From NCBI RefSeq assembly GCF_004151235.1, contig NZ_JUIV01000007.1:142061-206060 (forward strand): a stretch of DNA of 64,000 nt. Direction: 5' to 3'. Positions 34,312-42,815 of the stretch are shown one piece after another. Source of the stretch: Flavobacterium anhuiense. Its GTDB lineage: Bacteria > Bacteroidota > Bacteroidia > Flavobacteriales > Flavobacteriaceae. The position numbers and the translations under genes are program-made. Each line of letters begins with the position of its first letter. Position 1 is the first letter of the stretch. Below the pieces are notes generated by a model, which did not search any database, was not told where the DNA came from, and worked only from the letters and a program-made list of their open reading frames with translations.

Positions 34312-34350
34312 AAAATTCCAAATCCCAATATGCTTGGAATTTGGAATTTT
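34312..34350. terminator. repeat-derived bidirectional terminator (AATTCCAAATCCCAA family)
   Basis: AAAATTCCAAATCCCAA (34312-34328) pairs with TTGGAATTTGGAATTTT (34334-34350), one mismatch. It lies between the converging rhtA-like and fasciclin genes. The same arm is found at 44799-44838 and partly at 21994-22023 and 58255-58275. Confidence 0.75.
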
Positions 34351-34370
34351 TAAGTTGGAATTTGAACCTA

Positions 34371-34925
34371 TTATTTTTTAGGAAGCAGTACTGCATCAAC
34401 AACGTGAATTACTCCATTTGATTGATTTACATCTGCGATAGTAACTTTTGCTTTATTACCATTTTCATCCGTAATGTATAAGTCTTTTCCTTTCATCCAA
34501 GCTGTTAGGGTTCCACCATTTACCGCTTTTATAGTTGCTTTTCCTTTACCTTCTTTTATTGCTTTTGCAATATCAGAAGCATTCCATTTTCCAGCTGCAA
34601 CATGATAAGTCAAAATGTTTTGAAGTTGCTTTTTATTCTCTGGTTTTAACAATGTTTCTACGGTTCCTTTTGGCAATTTATCAAAGGCTTCATTTGTTGG
34701 AGCAAAAACGGTAAAAGGGCCATTTCCTTTTAAAGTCTCAACTAAATCGGCGGCTTTAACAGCTGCAACCAATGTTGTATGATCTTTTGAATTTACAGCG
34801 TTTTCAATAATATTTTTGTTTGGATACATAGCTGCACCACCAACCATTACTGATTTTTGTGCATTTGATGTAAATGCAAATCCTAAAGCTAAAACTGCAA
34901 GGGCTAAAAATTTTCTAGTTTTCAT
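34371..34925 (-). CDS. secreted fasciclin (FAS1) domain protein
   Basis: 184 residues. Signal peptide about 1-22 (KFLALAVLALGFAFTSNAQ). A single FAS1 domain at about 40-183 with H1 motif GPFTVFAPTNEAFDKLP (about 69-85), YH motif ILTYHVAAGKW, and H2 motif GVIHVVDAVLLPK at the end. FAS1 domains act in adhesion to surfaces or to other cells. It has its own promoter region and shares the repeat-type terminator with the RhtA-like gene. Confidence 0.92.
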   Translation of the reverse strand: MKTRKFLALAVLALGFAFTSNAQKSVMVGGAAMYPNKNIIENAVNSKDHTTLVAAVKAADLVETLKGNGPFTVFAPTNEAFDKLPKGTVETLLKPENKKQLQNILTYHVAAGKWNASDIAKAIKEGKGKATIKAVNGGTLTAWMKGKDLYITDENGNKAKVTIADVNQSNGVIHVVDAVLLPKK

Positions 34926-35139
34926 ATTTAAATGATTTTAAGTTATAAGCTCATTTACGCAGATAAAATTGTTTTGGTTTTAATTTGAAAATTATTTTAG
35001 GTCAAAAAAATCTGATTTTCTCCTAAGCCTCCCGTAAAACAAGACATTAAAGTATTCTAAAATTTTTTCTAAAAAATATAAAAACTCCTAATTTTTGTAT
35101 CGATTTTATTATTAAATTTAAAAACAAAACTTACTAATC

Positions 35140-35664
35140 ATGAAAAATTTTTCTCAAAAAATCAGAAGCAGAAAGTTAAGTTCAAGAGTAGATTTAACCG
35201 CAATGGTCAGTGTTTGTTTTTTACTGATTGTATTTTTTATGGCTGCTAAGAAATTATTAAAGCCTGAAACAATGAATCTTTCTTTCCCAGAAAACTATGT
35301 CTATTTAGAAAATATTGGATGTGTCAAAACTGATCGATTATATACAATATTGTTAGATAAAAATGGTAAAATAATAACTTATTCAGGTCAGCTAGAGTTT
35401 CCAATCGACAAACCAAAAGAGTTTAATTTTGAAAAAAATGAGATTAGACAAGAAATCTTCCGTAAAAAGGAAGAAGTTCATAACTATATGACCTCCGAAG
35501 GAAAACCAAAGAGTGAAGTAATTGTTATTATAAAACCTAGTAAAAATTCAAACTATGGAAGCTTAGTAAATATCGTAGATGAAATGAAAATTGCCAATAT
35601 TGAAAACTATTCAATAGTAAATGATTTTACTCAAGAAGAATCAAAATTATTGGCCTCACACTAA
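35140..35664 (+). CDS. ExbD/TolR family protein, copy 1, lacking the membrane aspartate
   Basis: 174 residues, one membrane helix at about 20-38, and a periplasmic domain as in ExbD. The motif before and in the helix is DLTAMVSVCFLLIVFFM: at residue 24 there is Ser where ExbD/TolR proteins have the Asp that moves protons (usual Bacteroidota form TAMCDVAFLL). The periplasmic part is intact with VIVIIKPSKNSNYGSLVNIV near the end. No exbB or tonB lies nearby. It is followed by a paralogue 34 bases later; both share the Ser. Function is inferred to differ from proton-driven transport. Confidence 0.88.
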   Translation: MKNFSQKIRSRKLSSRVDLTAMVSVCFLLIVFFMAAKKLLKPETMNLSFPENYVYLENIGCVKTDRLYTILLDKNGKIITYSGQLEFPIDKPKEFNFEKNEIRQEIFRKKEEVHNYMTSEGKPKSEVIVIIKPSKNSNYGSLVNIVDEMKIANIENYSIVNDFTQEESKLLASH

Positions 35665-35698
35665 TTCAATTGTGTCACAATTCTAAATCAAAAAGCCT

Positions 35699-36223
35699 AT
35701 GAAAAATCTACCTCAAAAAGTCAGAAGCAGAAAGTTAAATTCAAGAGTGGATTTGACGGCCATGGTTAGTGTTTCATTTTTGTTGATTATCTTTTTTATG
35801 GTTGTTGGGGAATTATCGAAATCAAAAGCAATGGATCTTGCTTTACCTGAAAAAGATCTATGCAGATGGAGTCATGCATGTATCAAAGCTGATAGGGTCT
35901 ATACCATATTATTAGACGAAAACGATAAAATAATAACTTATTCTGGAATATTAGAATTTCCCAAGGAAACGCCAAAGGAATTTAAATCTGGGAAAAATGA
36001 AATTAACCAAGAAGTATTCCGTAAAAAGAAAGAAGTTCATGATTATATGATTTCAGTAGGAAAACCAATGAATGGTGTAATTGTAATAATAAAGCCAAGT
36101 AAAAAATCAAACTACGGTAATTTAGTAAACATACTCGATCTGATGAAGGTTGCCAATATTGAAACCTATTCAATAGTGGATGAATTTAGTGCAGAAGAAT
36201 CAAATTTGTTAGCTTCAAACTAA
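35699..36223 (+). CDS. ExbD/TolR family protein, copy 2, lacking the membrane aspartate
   Basis: 174 residues, tandem paralogue of the gene at 35140 with the same length and the same plan. The helix motif is DLTAMVSVSFLLIIFFM with Ser at 24 in place of the proton-carrying Asp. Differences cluster in the region just after the helix (SKSKAMDLALPEKDLCRWSH), which also has Cys residues in both copies. The shared C-terminal strand is VIVIIKPSKKSNYGNLVNIL. The two may work as a pair, for example a hetero-dimer, since ExbD functions as a dimer. Confidence 0.88.
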   Translation: MKNLPQKVRSRKLNSRVDLTAMVSVSFLLIIFFMVVGELSKSKAMDLALPEKDLCRWSHACIKADRVYTILLDENDKIITYSGILEFPKETPKEFKSGKNEINQEVFRKKKEVHDYMISVGKPMNGVIVIIKPSKKSNYGNLVNILDLMKVANIETYSIVDEFSAEESNLLASN

Positions 36224-36301
36224 TTCAATAAATATCGTTTCCAAAAAGGTTCTCAACTCCCTCTCGACAATATAGAAATATAACTTGAATCAAGACGTTA
36301 C

Positions 36302-36337
36302 AAACAGAAAGCCCACATATTTGTGGGCTTTCTGTTT
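36302..36337. terminator. bidirectional terminator between exbD copy 2 and the T9SS cargo gene
   Basis: AAACAGAAAGCCCACA (36302-36317) pairs perfectly with TGTGGGCTTTCTGTTT (36322-36337), four-base loop. The right arm reaches into the stop codon of the minus-strand gene (36336-36338). Confidence 0.85.
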
Positions 36338-39038
36338 AATTCTTGATAAATTTCATATTGGAACTTCCTTTATCTGATTTTACTCTTATAAAGTAATTAC
36401 CCGTTCTAAGTTTAGAAATATCAATATTTGAAGTTGCTTTTGCGTTTGGAACAGCGATTAGTAATTGACCTAAAACATCATAAATTTCAAATGACTCTAT
36501 ATCTATATTGTCAGTTTTTGAAATATTTAAAATCTGACTACTTGGATTTGGATGCAAAACAAAGTATTTAGAAAAAGCAAAATCTTTAGTTGCCAAAGTA
36601 GTTTTAAAAGTTGAAGTTGCCTTATTAGTTAAAATCGGAAAATTATAATCAAAATAAATATTCGCATCATTAGTAAATGAATCTCCTACTGTCAATGTAG
36701 GTTTTGTCTTTATTTTAAAAGCAATATACCCATCATTACTAGCGTTATCAAAAGGCAAATTAATATTTTCAAATATAAACTCTACTTTATTTCCATCTGA
36801 AATTTTAGTCACAAAAGAATGACTAGAACTTGTTGGAATCAAAGTTGAAATATCAAACTTACTCAAATCTATAATATCCTTCACTACAATATTTTGCGCT
36901 GGATATGTGCCTGTGTTTTCAAAGCGAATCATATAATGAACATAATCTCCTATTAGGTCTGGAGTGACAATGGAACCCTCCAAGCAAGTCTTATCGTTTG
37001 GATCATAAGAACCTACAACTGTTTGATTCAAAGTAAAATTGTTATCCAAAGGAGTTTTATCATTATTCTGCGAAGTAATAGCTACTGTATATTTTAGCAC
37101 ATCGCCATTATTAACTGCCGGTGTGTCTGTTGGCCTATTAACTTTGAGGGTTAAAATAATTTCTTTAGTTGCAAATGGAGTCAAATCGGTAAAATTCCAA
37201 GATAATTTATTATATGTTTTACTCTCTGCCAATGGATTAGAAGCTATTAAATCCAAAATATCATTATTAAAAGTAAAATTAACAACACCTGCTTGAGTAA
37301 TATTTCCTTTATTTCTATATACTATTTTATATTTTGAATCAAAACCTGGACGTGCAACATCTATAGGAATTAAAACCACTTCTAAATCAGGTTGATTCCC
37401 ATTTGAAGAAATACAAAAATCTTGTATAAAAGGGCTACTTTGAGCAGGAAAAGTAACATTTACAAAAGAAGGAGAAACAACAAAATATTCAGGATTCTCA
37501 ACATTAGGTGTAATAGTCACTGTTCCTTCTTGTACAGCTATAGAATAAGAGCCATCTTTGGTCGAATAAAAATCACCAATATTGCTTCCGTTCGCAACAG
37601 TATATTTGATATTTGAAAATAATGAATTATTTGCTGTACATCCTTTATTATCAACATTATATTTATTAATCCCTTTAATAATATAATGTTCTTTACCCGA
37701 AACAAAACTACAATAAGTATTGATCTCACAATTATCGATTCCACTCTGGGTCAATACCTGTTTATAATACTCAATGTTTTCATCATCTACACATAAATAC
37801 TTAAGTTTTGGGGCGTTTAAGAAATAATTTTTATATGTTCTCCCATTCTTTAACAATAAGTAAAGTAATGAATTACTTCCTGTTAGACTTACATCAAGTA
37901 GTTTTTTCAATGGTGATAAATCTAAAAACTCAACTTTAGTCTGTGAAGCTGTAAGAATCTCTAAATTCAAGTTATTTTTTAAATCTAAAGCTGTTAACGA
38001 AGTATTAGAACAATTTAATGTCTCTAAATTTTCTAATGCTGAAATATTAAGTGTAGTTAATAAGGTGTTGAAATTACAAGTTACATTTTTTAAATTTGGG
38101 CATTTTTCTAAATTTAAACTTACTAGTTTATTGTTGCTACAATTTAATTGTTTTAATGAACTTAGGTCTGAAAGACTTAATGATGTTAAAGCACAATCAT
38201 ATACAGTTAACTTCCCTAAAGCTGGAAGGTTTTCAAAGTTTGCTAGTTTTAGAAGAGAATTTTGATGCAATTCAAGATTTTCTAATTTTGGCATGTCTTT
38301 GATTGATAGACTAGCAAATTTATTTTTATAAGCAATTACATTAACTAGATTTTTACAAGCCGATAAATCTAATTCAGTTAATGAATTAAAAGAACAATAT
38401 AAATTTTCTAAGCTACTTAATTCACTCAAATTTAAGTTTGTTAGCAAGTTACTGCCAATATCTAAGGTTTTAAGTTTTTTTAAACCTGATAAATTTATAG
38501 ATGTAAGAACTGTACTGTTACAGATTAGAGTTTCTAAATTTGGAAACTGAGAAAGCCCAACATTTCCATCAGTTGCCGTCAAAAAAGGCTTCATTAAACC
38601 TGTACCTGATGCGTTAAGTTTCTTTAAATTTAGTCCTTCAAGATTAATTCCAACAGGAAAATCAGTGTTATAACTACAATCTAAATCTTCTAAATAAATT
38701 AATGTCCTTAAATCCGCCCCTGAAACTCTATTGGAACTATAATTTAAAGATCTAAGATTTGTAAAATATTCAATACCATATATATTATAAAATTGTGGAT
38801 CAGTATTATTACCACTAGCATCCAGATAATAAACTTCTAATGCTTCAGAAATTTCAATTTCTTTATTTCCGTTACTATCAATTTTAATATTATTACCGTT
38901 TTTATCCTTGGCATAACCATTTTGTGTATCAGCAGCTAATAAACGGTTTTTAAAAGCAGGGCTTCCAAAAGTAATACTTTGAGCACTTATATTATTGTAC
39001 AAGAATAAAACAAGGAATAAAAAGTAGAGTTTTTTCAT
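36336..39038 (-). CDS. leucine-rich repeat surface protein with type IX secretion sorting domain
   Basis: 900 residues. Signal peptide about 1-19 (LYFLFLVLFLYNNISAQ). Residues ~95-425 are short leucine-rich repeats of about 21-22 residues (for example LSELSSLENLYCSFNSLTEL), with LxxLxxLxCxxN spacing. About 545-815 has beta-sandwich repeats typical of CARDB/DUF11-type modules (for instance SYDPNDKTCLEGSIV). The last ~75 residues (YFVLHPNPSSQILNIS, FEIYDVLGQLL, LRTGNYFIRVKSDKG) are the type A T9SS C-terminal sorting domain. The protein should be exported through the T9SS to which PorQ, encoded at 43.7 kb, belongs, and act in adhesion or binding outside the cell. Promoter TTG-N19-TATTTTTG at 39056-39085. 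Confidence 0.9.
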   Translation of the reverse strand: MKKLYFLFLVLFLYNNISAQSITFGSPAFKNRLLAADTQNGYAKDKNGNNIKIDSNGNKEIEISEALEVYYLDASGNNTDPQFYNIYGIEYFTNLRSLNYSSNRVSGADLRTLIYLEDLDCSYNTDFPVGINLEGLNLKKLNASGTGLMKPFLTATDGNVGLSQFPNLETLICNSTVLTSINLSGLKKLKTLDIGSNLLTNLNLSELSSLENLYCSFNSLTELDLSACKNLVNVIAYKNKFASLSIKDMPKLENLELHQNSLLKLANFENLPALGKLTVYDCALTSLSLSDLSSLKQLNCSNNKLVSLNLEKCPNLKNVTCNFNTLLTTLNISALENLETLNCSNTSLTALDLKNNLNLEILTASQTKVEFLDLSPLKKLLDVSLTGSNSLLYLLLKNGRTYKNYFLNAPKLKYLCVDDENIEYYKQVLTQSGIDNCEINTYCSFVSGKEHYIIKGINKYNVDNKGCTANNSLFSNIKYTVANGSNIGDFYSTKDGSYSIAVQEGTVTITPNVENPEYFVVSPSFVNVTFPAQSSPFIQDFCISSNGNQPDLEVVLIPIDVARPGFDSKYKIVYRNKGNITQAGVVNFTFNNDILDLIASNPLAESKTYNKLSWNFTDLTPFATKEIILTLKVNRPTDTPAVNNGDVLKYTVAITSQNNDKTPLDNNFTLNQTVVGSYDPNDKTCLEGSIVTPDLIGDYVHYMIRFENTGTYPAQNIVVKDIIDLSKFDISTLIPTSSSHSFVTKISDGNKVEFIFENINLPFDNASNDGYIAFKIKTKPTLTVGDSFTNDANIYFDYNFPILTNKATSTFKTTLATKDFAFSKYFVLHPNPSSQILNISKTDNIDIESFEIYDVLGQLLIAVPNAKATSNIDISKLRTGNYFIRVKSDKGSSNMKFIKN

Positions 39039-39055
39039 ATCAAGAAATTTTAAAA

Positions 39056-39085
39056 CAAAAATAACTTTTTACTACAATAACACAA
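39056..39085 (-). promoter_or_regulatory. Bacteroidota-type promoter of the T9SS cargo gene
   Basis: Minus strand: TTG (39083-39085), 19 bases, TATTTTTG (39056-39063). The start codon at 39038 follows about 17 bases after the -7 element. Confidence 0.6.
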
Positions 39086-39130
39086 TTTTTATTATTAAAT
39101 TTTCAAACAAAACAAAAAAAAAGAAAACAA

Positions 39131-39158
39131 AAAAAGTCCCGCATTTCTGCGGGACTTT
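39131..39158 (-). terminator. rpsA terminator
   Basis: AAAGTCCCGCA (39133-39143) pairs with TGCGGGACTTT (39148-39158). Read on the minus strand it is followed by a T-run. It lies 22 bases after the rpsA stop. Confidence 0.88.
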
Positions 39159-39179
39159 CTATTTAGATGAAACTAAGAA

Positions 39180-40955
39180 TTATTTTTTCTCAGTTTTTTC
39201 CATTTTAGCTTTTAAAGCAGCTAATACATCATTGTTATCACCTAAAGTAGCAGCTGGTGCGTTTGTAGATGCAGATGCAGTAGTTTCAGCAGCAGCTTTC
39301 ACGTTTTTCTCTTCTTCTTCTCTGAAGATAGCAGTGTGAGAAGCAACTACTCTTTTGAATTCTTTGTTGAACTCGATTACTTTGAAATCAGCAGTATCAC
39401 CTTTTTTCAATTTCTTTCCGTCTTCTTTTTCAAGGTGACGAGTAGGAATGAAAGCAACGATATCATCTCCGAATTCTACAGTAGCTCCTTTGTCAACGAT
39501 TTCAGAAATCTCACCGTTGTGGATAGTTCCTACAGCGAAAGAATCTTCGTATTGATCCCAAGGATTAGCAGTAGTTTGTTTGTGACCTAAAGATAATTTA
39601 CGTCCTTCAACATCTAATTCTAATACTACAACATCAAGTTTTTCACCAACGTTTACAAACTCAGATGGGTGTTTAATTTTCTTAGTCCAAGATAAGTCAG
39701 AAATGTAGATTAATCCATCAATTCCTTCTTCTAATTCTACGAAAATACCAAAGTTTGTAAAGTTTCTAACGATACCTGTATGTTTAGAACCTACTGGGTA
39801 TTTAGAAGTAATGTCAGTCCATGGATCTTGAGTCAATTGTTTGATACCTAATGACATCTTACGATCTTCTCTGTCAAGAGTTAAGATAACTGCTTCAACA
39901 ACATCTCCAACTTTCACGAAGTCCTGAGCAGAACGTAAGTGAGTTGACCATGACATTTCAGAAACGTGGATTAAACCTTCAACACCTTCAGCAACTTCGA
40001 TGAAAGCACCATAATCAGCGATTACAACTACTTTACCTTTAACTTTGTCACCAACAGTTAAGTTAGCATCTAAAGCATCCCATGGGTGAGCGTTTAATTG
40101 TTTCAATCCTAATTGAATTCTTGTTTTCTCATCATCGAAATCAAGGATTACAACGTTTAATTTTTGGTCTAATTCAAGAACTTCACTTGGGTGGTTGATT
40201 CTACTCCAAGAAAGGTCAGTAATGTGAATTAATCCGTCAACACCACCTAAGTCAATGAACACACCATAAGAAGTAATGTTTTTAACAACACCTTCTAATA
40301 CTTGTCCTTTTTGTAATTGACCGATGATTTCTTTTTTCTGTACTTCAATGTCAGCCTCGATAAGCGCTTTATGAGATACAACTACGTTTTTGAATTCGTG
40401 GTTGATTTTTACCACTTTGAATTCCATCATTTTGTTTACATATACATCGTAGTCTCTAATTGGCTTAACGTCAATTTGAGATCCAGGTAAGAACGCTTCG
40501 ATTCCGAATACGTCAACAATCATACCTCCTTTAGTTCTACATTTAACAAAACCGTTAACGATTTCTCCAGTTTCATTAGCTGCAATAACTCTATCCCAAG
40601 ATTTGATAGTACGTGCTTTTCTGTGAGATAATACTAATTGACCTGTTTTATCCTCACGGATGTCGATTAATACTTCTACTTTGTCACCTACTTTTAAGTT
40701 TGGGTTGTAACGAAATTCGTTTAAAGAAATAACACCTTCAGATTTAGCATTGATATCAACGATAACGTCTCTATCTGTAATTCTAACTACAACTCCTTCA
40801 ACTACTTCTTCTTGATCTGTAGCGATGAAAGTTTTAGATACTAGTTCCTCAAACTCTTGTAAGTTTTTTTCATCTACTGCATCGATTCCTTCTTGGAAGT
40901 TGTGCCAGTTAAAATTTGCTAAAAACTCTTCTTGTGATTTTGTTTGTTCAGACAT
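39180..40955 (-). CDS. rpsA: 30S ribosomal protein S1
   Basis: 591 residues with six S1 domains in order (about 52-115, 135-200, 216-288, 303-373, 388-462, 478-545). The strongest are the third to fifth, each ending in the pattern GVDGLIHITDLSW, GVEGLIHVSEMSW or GIDGLIYISDLSW. A charged and Ala-rich tail of ~40 residues follows. S1 holds mRNA on the 30S subunit; in Bacteroidota, where Shine-Dalgarno sequences are weak, S1-mediated recognition is thought to matter more. Single-gene unit with a canonical promoter at 41075-41105 and a ~110-base leader. Confidence 0.96.
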   Translation of the reverse strand: MSEQTKSQEEFLANFNWHNFQEGIDAVDEKNLQEFEELVSKTFIATDQEEVVEGVVVRITDRDVIVDINAKSEGVISLNEFRYNPNLKVGDKVEVLIDIREDKTGQLVLSHRKARTIKSWDRVIAANETGEIVNGFVKCRTKGGMIVDVFGIEAFLPGSQIDVKPIRDYDVYVNKMMEFKVVKINHEFKNVVVSHKALIEADIEVQKKEIIGQLQKGQVLEGVVKNITSYGVFIDLGGVDGLIHITDLSWSRINHPSEVLELDQKLNVVILDFDDEKTRIQLGLKQLNAHPWDALDANLTVGDKVKGKVVVIADYGAFIEVAEGVEGLIHVSEMSWSTHLRSAQDFVKVGDVVEAVILTLDREDRKMSLGIKQLTQDPWTDITSKYPVGSKHTGIVRNFTNFGIFVELEEGIDGLIYISDLSWTKKIKHPSEFVNVGEKLDVVVLELDVEGRKLSLGHKQTTANPWDQYEDSFAVGTIHNGEISEIVDKGATVEFGDDIVAFIPTRHLEKEDGKKLKKGDTADFKVIEFNKEFKRVVASHTAIFREEEEKNVKAAAETTASASTNAPAATLGDNNDVLAALKAKMEKTEKK

Positions 40956-41074
40956 GCTGATAAAAAAATTTGTATTCTGTTTTTCTCGAGTTTCTCTATG
41001 CGATAGAAAATACAGAAGTTGTTTTACATAAATGGTTGATACCTAAAGGAAACTCTTCTCTGCCAAAAGGTTTG

Positions 41075-41105
41075 CAAAATTACTACAAATATTTGGATTT
41101 ACAAA
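41075..41105 (-). promoter_or_regulatory. Bacteroidota-type promoter of rpsA
   Basis: Minus strand: TTTG (41102-41105), 19 bases, TAATTTTG (41075-41082). Matches the consensus at every fixed position. It leaves a leader of roughly 110 bases before the start codon at 40955. Confidence 0.75.
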
Positions 41106-41170
41106 ATATTTTCTGATTGATTATCAGTTGATTATTAAGAAGCAGAAGATTTGGGGTTTCAAAAGACGCT

Positions 41171-41243
41171 TAGTCCCGCTATCCGTTGCAATCTTTTGTG
41201 CCAAACACCGGCACAAAAGGATTTCCACTTCTATCGGGGCTAG
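41171..41243 (-). ncRNA. Flavo-1-like structured RNA element (candidate)
   Basis: Two nested helices: outer TAGTCCCG (41171-41178) with CGGGGCTA (41235-41242), one wobble pair, and inner CTTTTGTGCC (41193-41202) with GGCACAAAAG (41210-41219), seven-base loop. Between them lie asymmetric internal loops with the text AGAAGTGGAAATCC and GGATTGCAACGGATAGC on the minus strand. I recall this conserved text between nested helices as a frequent motif of Flavobacteria, probably the Rfam Flavo-1 RNA; I could not check it. It lies in the 414-base interval between rpsA and the nucleoside permease (40956-41369), past the permease terminator and upstream of the rpsA promoter. Two short open frames overlapping it on both strands are ignored. 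Confidence 0.55.
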
Positions 41244-41283
41244 ATTAGAAAGTCTCGTTTTCATAAGAACCTTAAAAACGAAA

Positions 41284-41309
41284 CCCGACAGGTTTAAAAA
41301 CCTGTCGGG
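41284..41309 (-). terminator. terminator of the nucleoside permease gene
   Basis: CCCGACAGGTTT (41284-41295) pairs perfectly with AAACCTGTCGGG (41298-41309). On the minus strand it is followed by TTTCGTTTTT. Confidence 0.75.
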
Positions 41310-41369
41310 CTTACTATGTGCAACTATCTTTGTTGTAGTTTTAAAATTCAACAAAGATTATTTCTAATA

Positions 41370-42746
41370 CTAATGACTCAAATTCTCAATCTCTTTTGGA
41401 TCATGTTTGTGTTTAAACAAAACAGCAAAAGCAATTGCAATCACCAAAGCATAAAGTGCAAACGAAAGCCAGATTGTGTGCCAGTCTTTCATTAAAACTG
41501 GATTTGTAAAAATTCCGTCTGCAGAAATAGAGTTTCCTTGACTTTTTACAAATTCTACCATCTTTTCATTAGTAGCATCTGTTTGTAAAAATCCTGCTAA
41601 TTCTGTAGTATTAGCAAACGATTCTGTAAAGAAACGATCAATTGCCCAACCAGAAGTCAAACTTCCTAAAACCGCTCCTACTCCATTGGTCATCATCATA
41701 AATAAACCTTGTGCAGAAGAACGAATTTTAGAATCGGTATTACTTTCTACGAATAAAGAACCTGAAATATTGAAGAAATCAAATGCCATTCCGTAAACGA
41801 TACAAGAAAGGATAATCATCCATAAACCATTTACAGGATCTCCAAAAGCAAATAATCCGAAACGTAAAACCCAAGCCAACATACTGATCAGCATAACTTG
41901 TTTGATTCCGAAACGTCTCAAGAAAAACGGAATTGCCAAAATAAACAACGTCTCAGAAACCTGAGAAATCGACATAATAATAGTCGAATATTTAATCACA
42001 AATGAATCTGCATATTTAGGAAAATGTTTAAATTCATCCAAAAACACATCTCCATAAGCATTTGTTAATTGAAGCGCTCCTCCTAAAAACATAGAAAAAA
42101 CAAAAAACAAAGCCATTTTGTAATTAGCAAAAAGCTTAAACGATTCTAAACCAAAAGTTTCAATCCAAGTTGCATTTTCCTTAATTAAACGTTGTGGTTC
42201 ACATTTTGGCAATGTAAAAGCGTATAAACCTAAAATTAAAGCGCCTGCTCCAGCAATATAAAACTGATATTCAGTTGCTTTACTTCCACTCAAATTGGTA
42301 ATCCACATGGCAACAATAAAACCAATTGTACCCCAAACACGAATTGGCGGAAAATCTTTTACAATGTTTTTATTGTTTAACTTAAGCGAAGTATAAGATA
42401 TAGAGTTACTTAAAGCAATTGTTGGCATATAGCAGCACATTGCCAAAAGCATAACTATAATAAAAGTATCTGGTGTAGTAACTTGCGCAATTCCAAATAA
42501 AACTGCAGCGTATAAAATATGAAGAATTCCGTAAAGCTTTTCAGCATTTACCCATCTGTCGGCAATAATACCTGTTAGAGTTGGCATAAAAAGAGAAGCG
42601 ATTCCCATAGTTCCGAAAACTAGTCCAAATTGAGTTCCTTCCCAGTTTTTTGTGCCAAACCAATAATTTCCAATTGTTATAAGCCAGGCTCCCCAAACAA
42701 AAAATTGAAGAAAGCTCATTAAAATCAATCTATTTTTAATCCCCAT
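41370..42746 (-). CDS. NupG-type nucleoside permease (MFS)
   Basis: 458 residues, twelve helices. Strong blocks shared with E. coli NupG: LSFLQF-like ILMSFLQFFVWGAWLITIGN, QVTTP, and DFPPIRVWGTIGFIVAMW (NupG has DFPPIRIWGTIGFIMAMW). NupG imports purine and pyrimidine nucleosides with protons. The gene follows cmk by 69 bases, and cytidylate kinase acts on salvaged cytidylate, so the pairing fits nucleoside salvage. A promoter for this gene is at 42782-42812. Confidence 0.9.
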   Translation of the reverse strand: MGIKNRLILMSFLQFFVWGAWLITIGNYWFGTKNWEGTQFGLVFGTMGIASLFMPTLTGIIADRWVNAEKLYGILHILYAAVLFGIAQVTTPDTFIIVMLLAMCCYMPTIALSNSISYTSLKLNNKNIVKDFPPIRVWGTIGFIVAMWITNLSGSKATEYQFYIAGAGALILGLYAFTLPKCEPQRLIKENATWIETFGLESFKLFANYKMALFFVFSMFLGGALQLTNAYGDVFLDEFKHFPKYADSFVIKYSTIIMSISQVSETLFILAIPFFLRRFGIKQVMLISMLAWVLRFGLFAFGDPVNGLWMIILSCIVYGMAFDFFNISGSLFVESNTDSKIRSSAQGLFMMMTNGVGAVLGSLTSGWAIDRFFTESFANTTELAGFLQTDATNEKMVEFVKSQGNSISADGIFTNPVLMKDWHTIWLSFALYALVIAIAFAVLFKHKHDPKEIENLSH

Positions 42747-42781
42747 ATAATTAAAATTGTTCTTTAGTAAAAATGAAGCGG

Positions 42782-42812
42782 TAAAACTACCATTTAAAAT
42801 AATATCTGCAAA
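42782..42812 (-). promoter_or_regulatory. possible promoter of the nucleoside permease gene
   Basis: Minus strand: TTTG (42809-42812), 19 bases, TAGTTTTA (42782-42789), one mismatch to TAnnTTTG. Lies in the 69-base gap after cmk. Confidence 0.45.
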
Positions 42813-42815
42813 AAA

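Noticed and set aside
41124..41367. Open frames of 76-79 codons on both strands between rpsA and the nucleoside permease
   Set aside because: They cross the paired arms of the Flavo-1-like element and the terminator; their length is explained by the inverted repeats and they have no recognisable domain.
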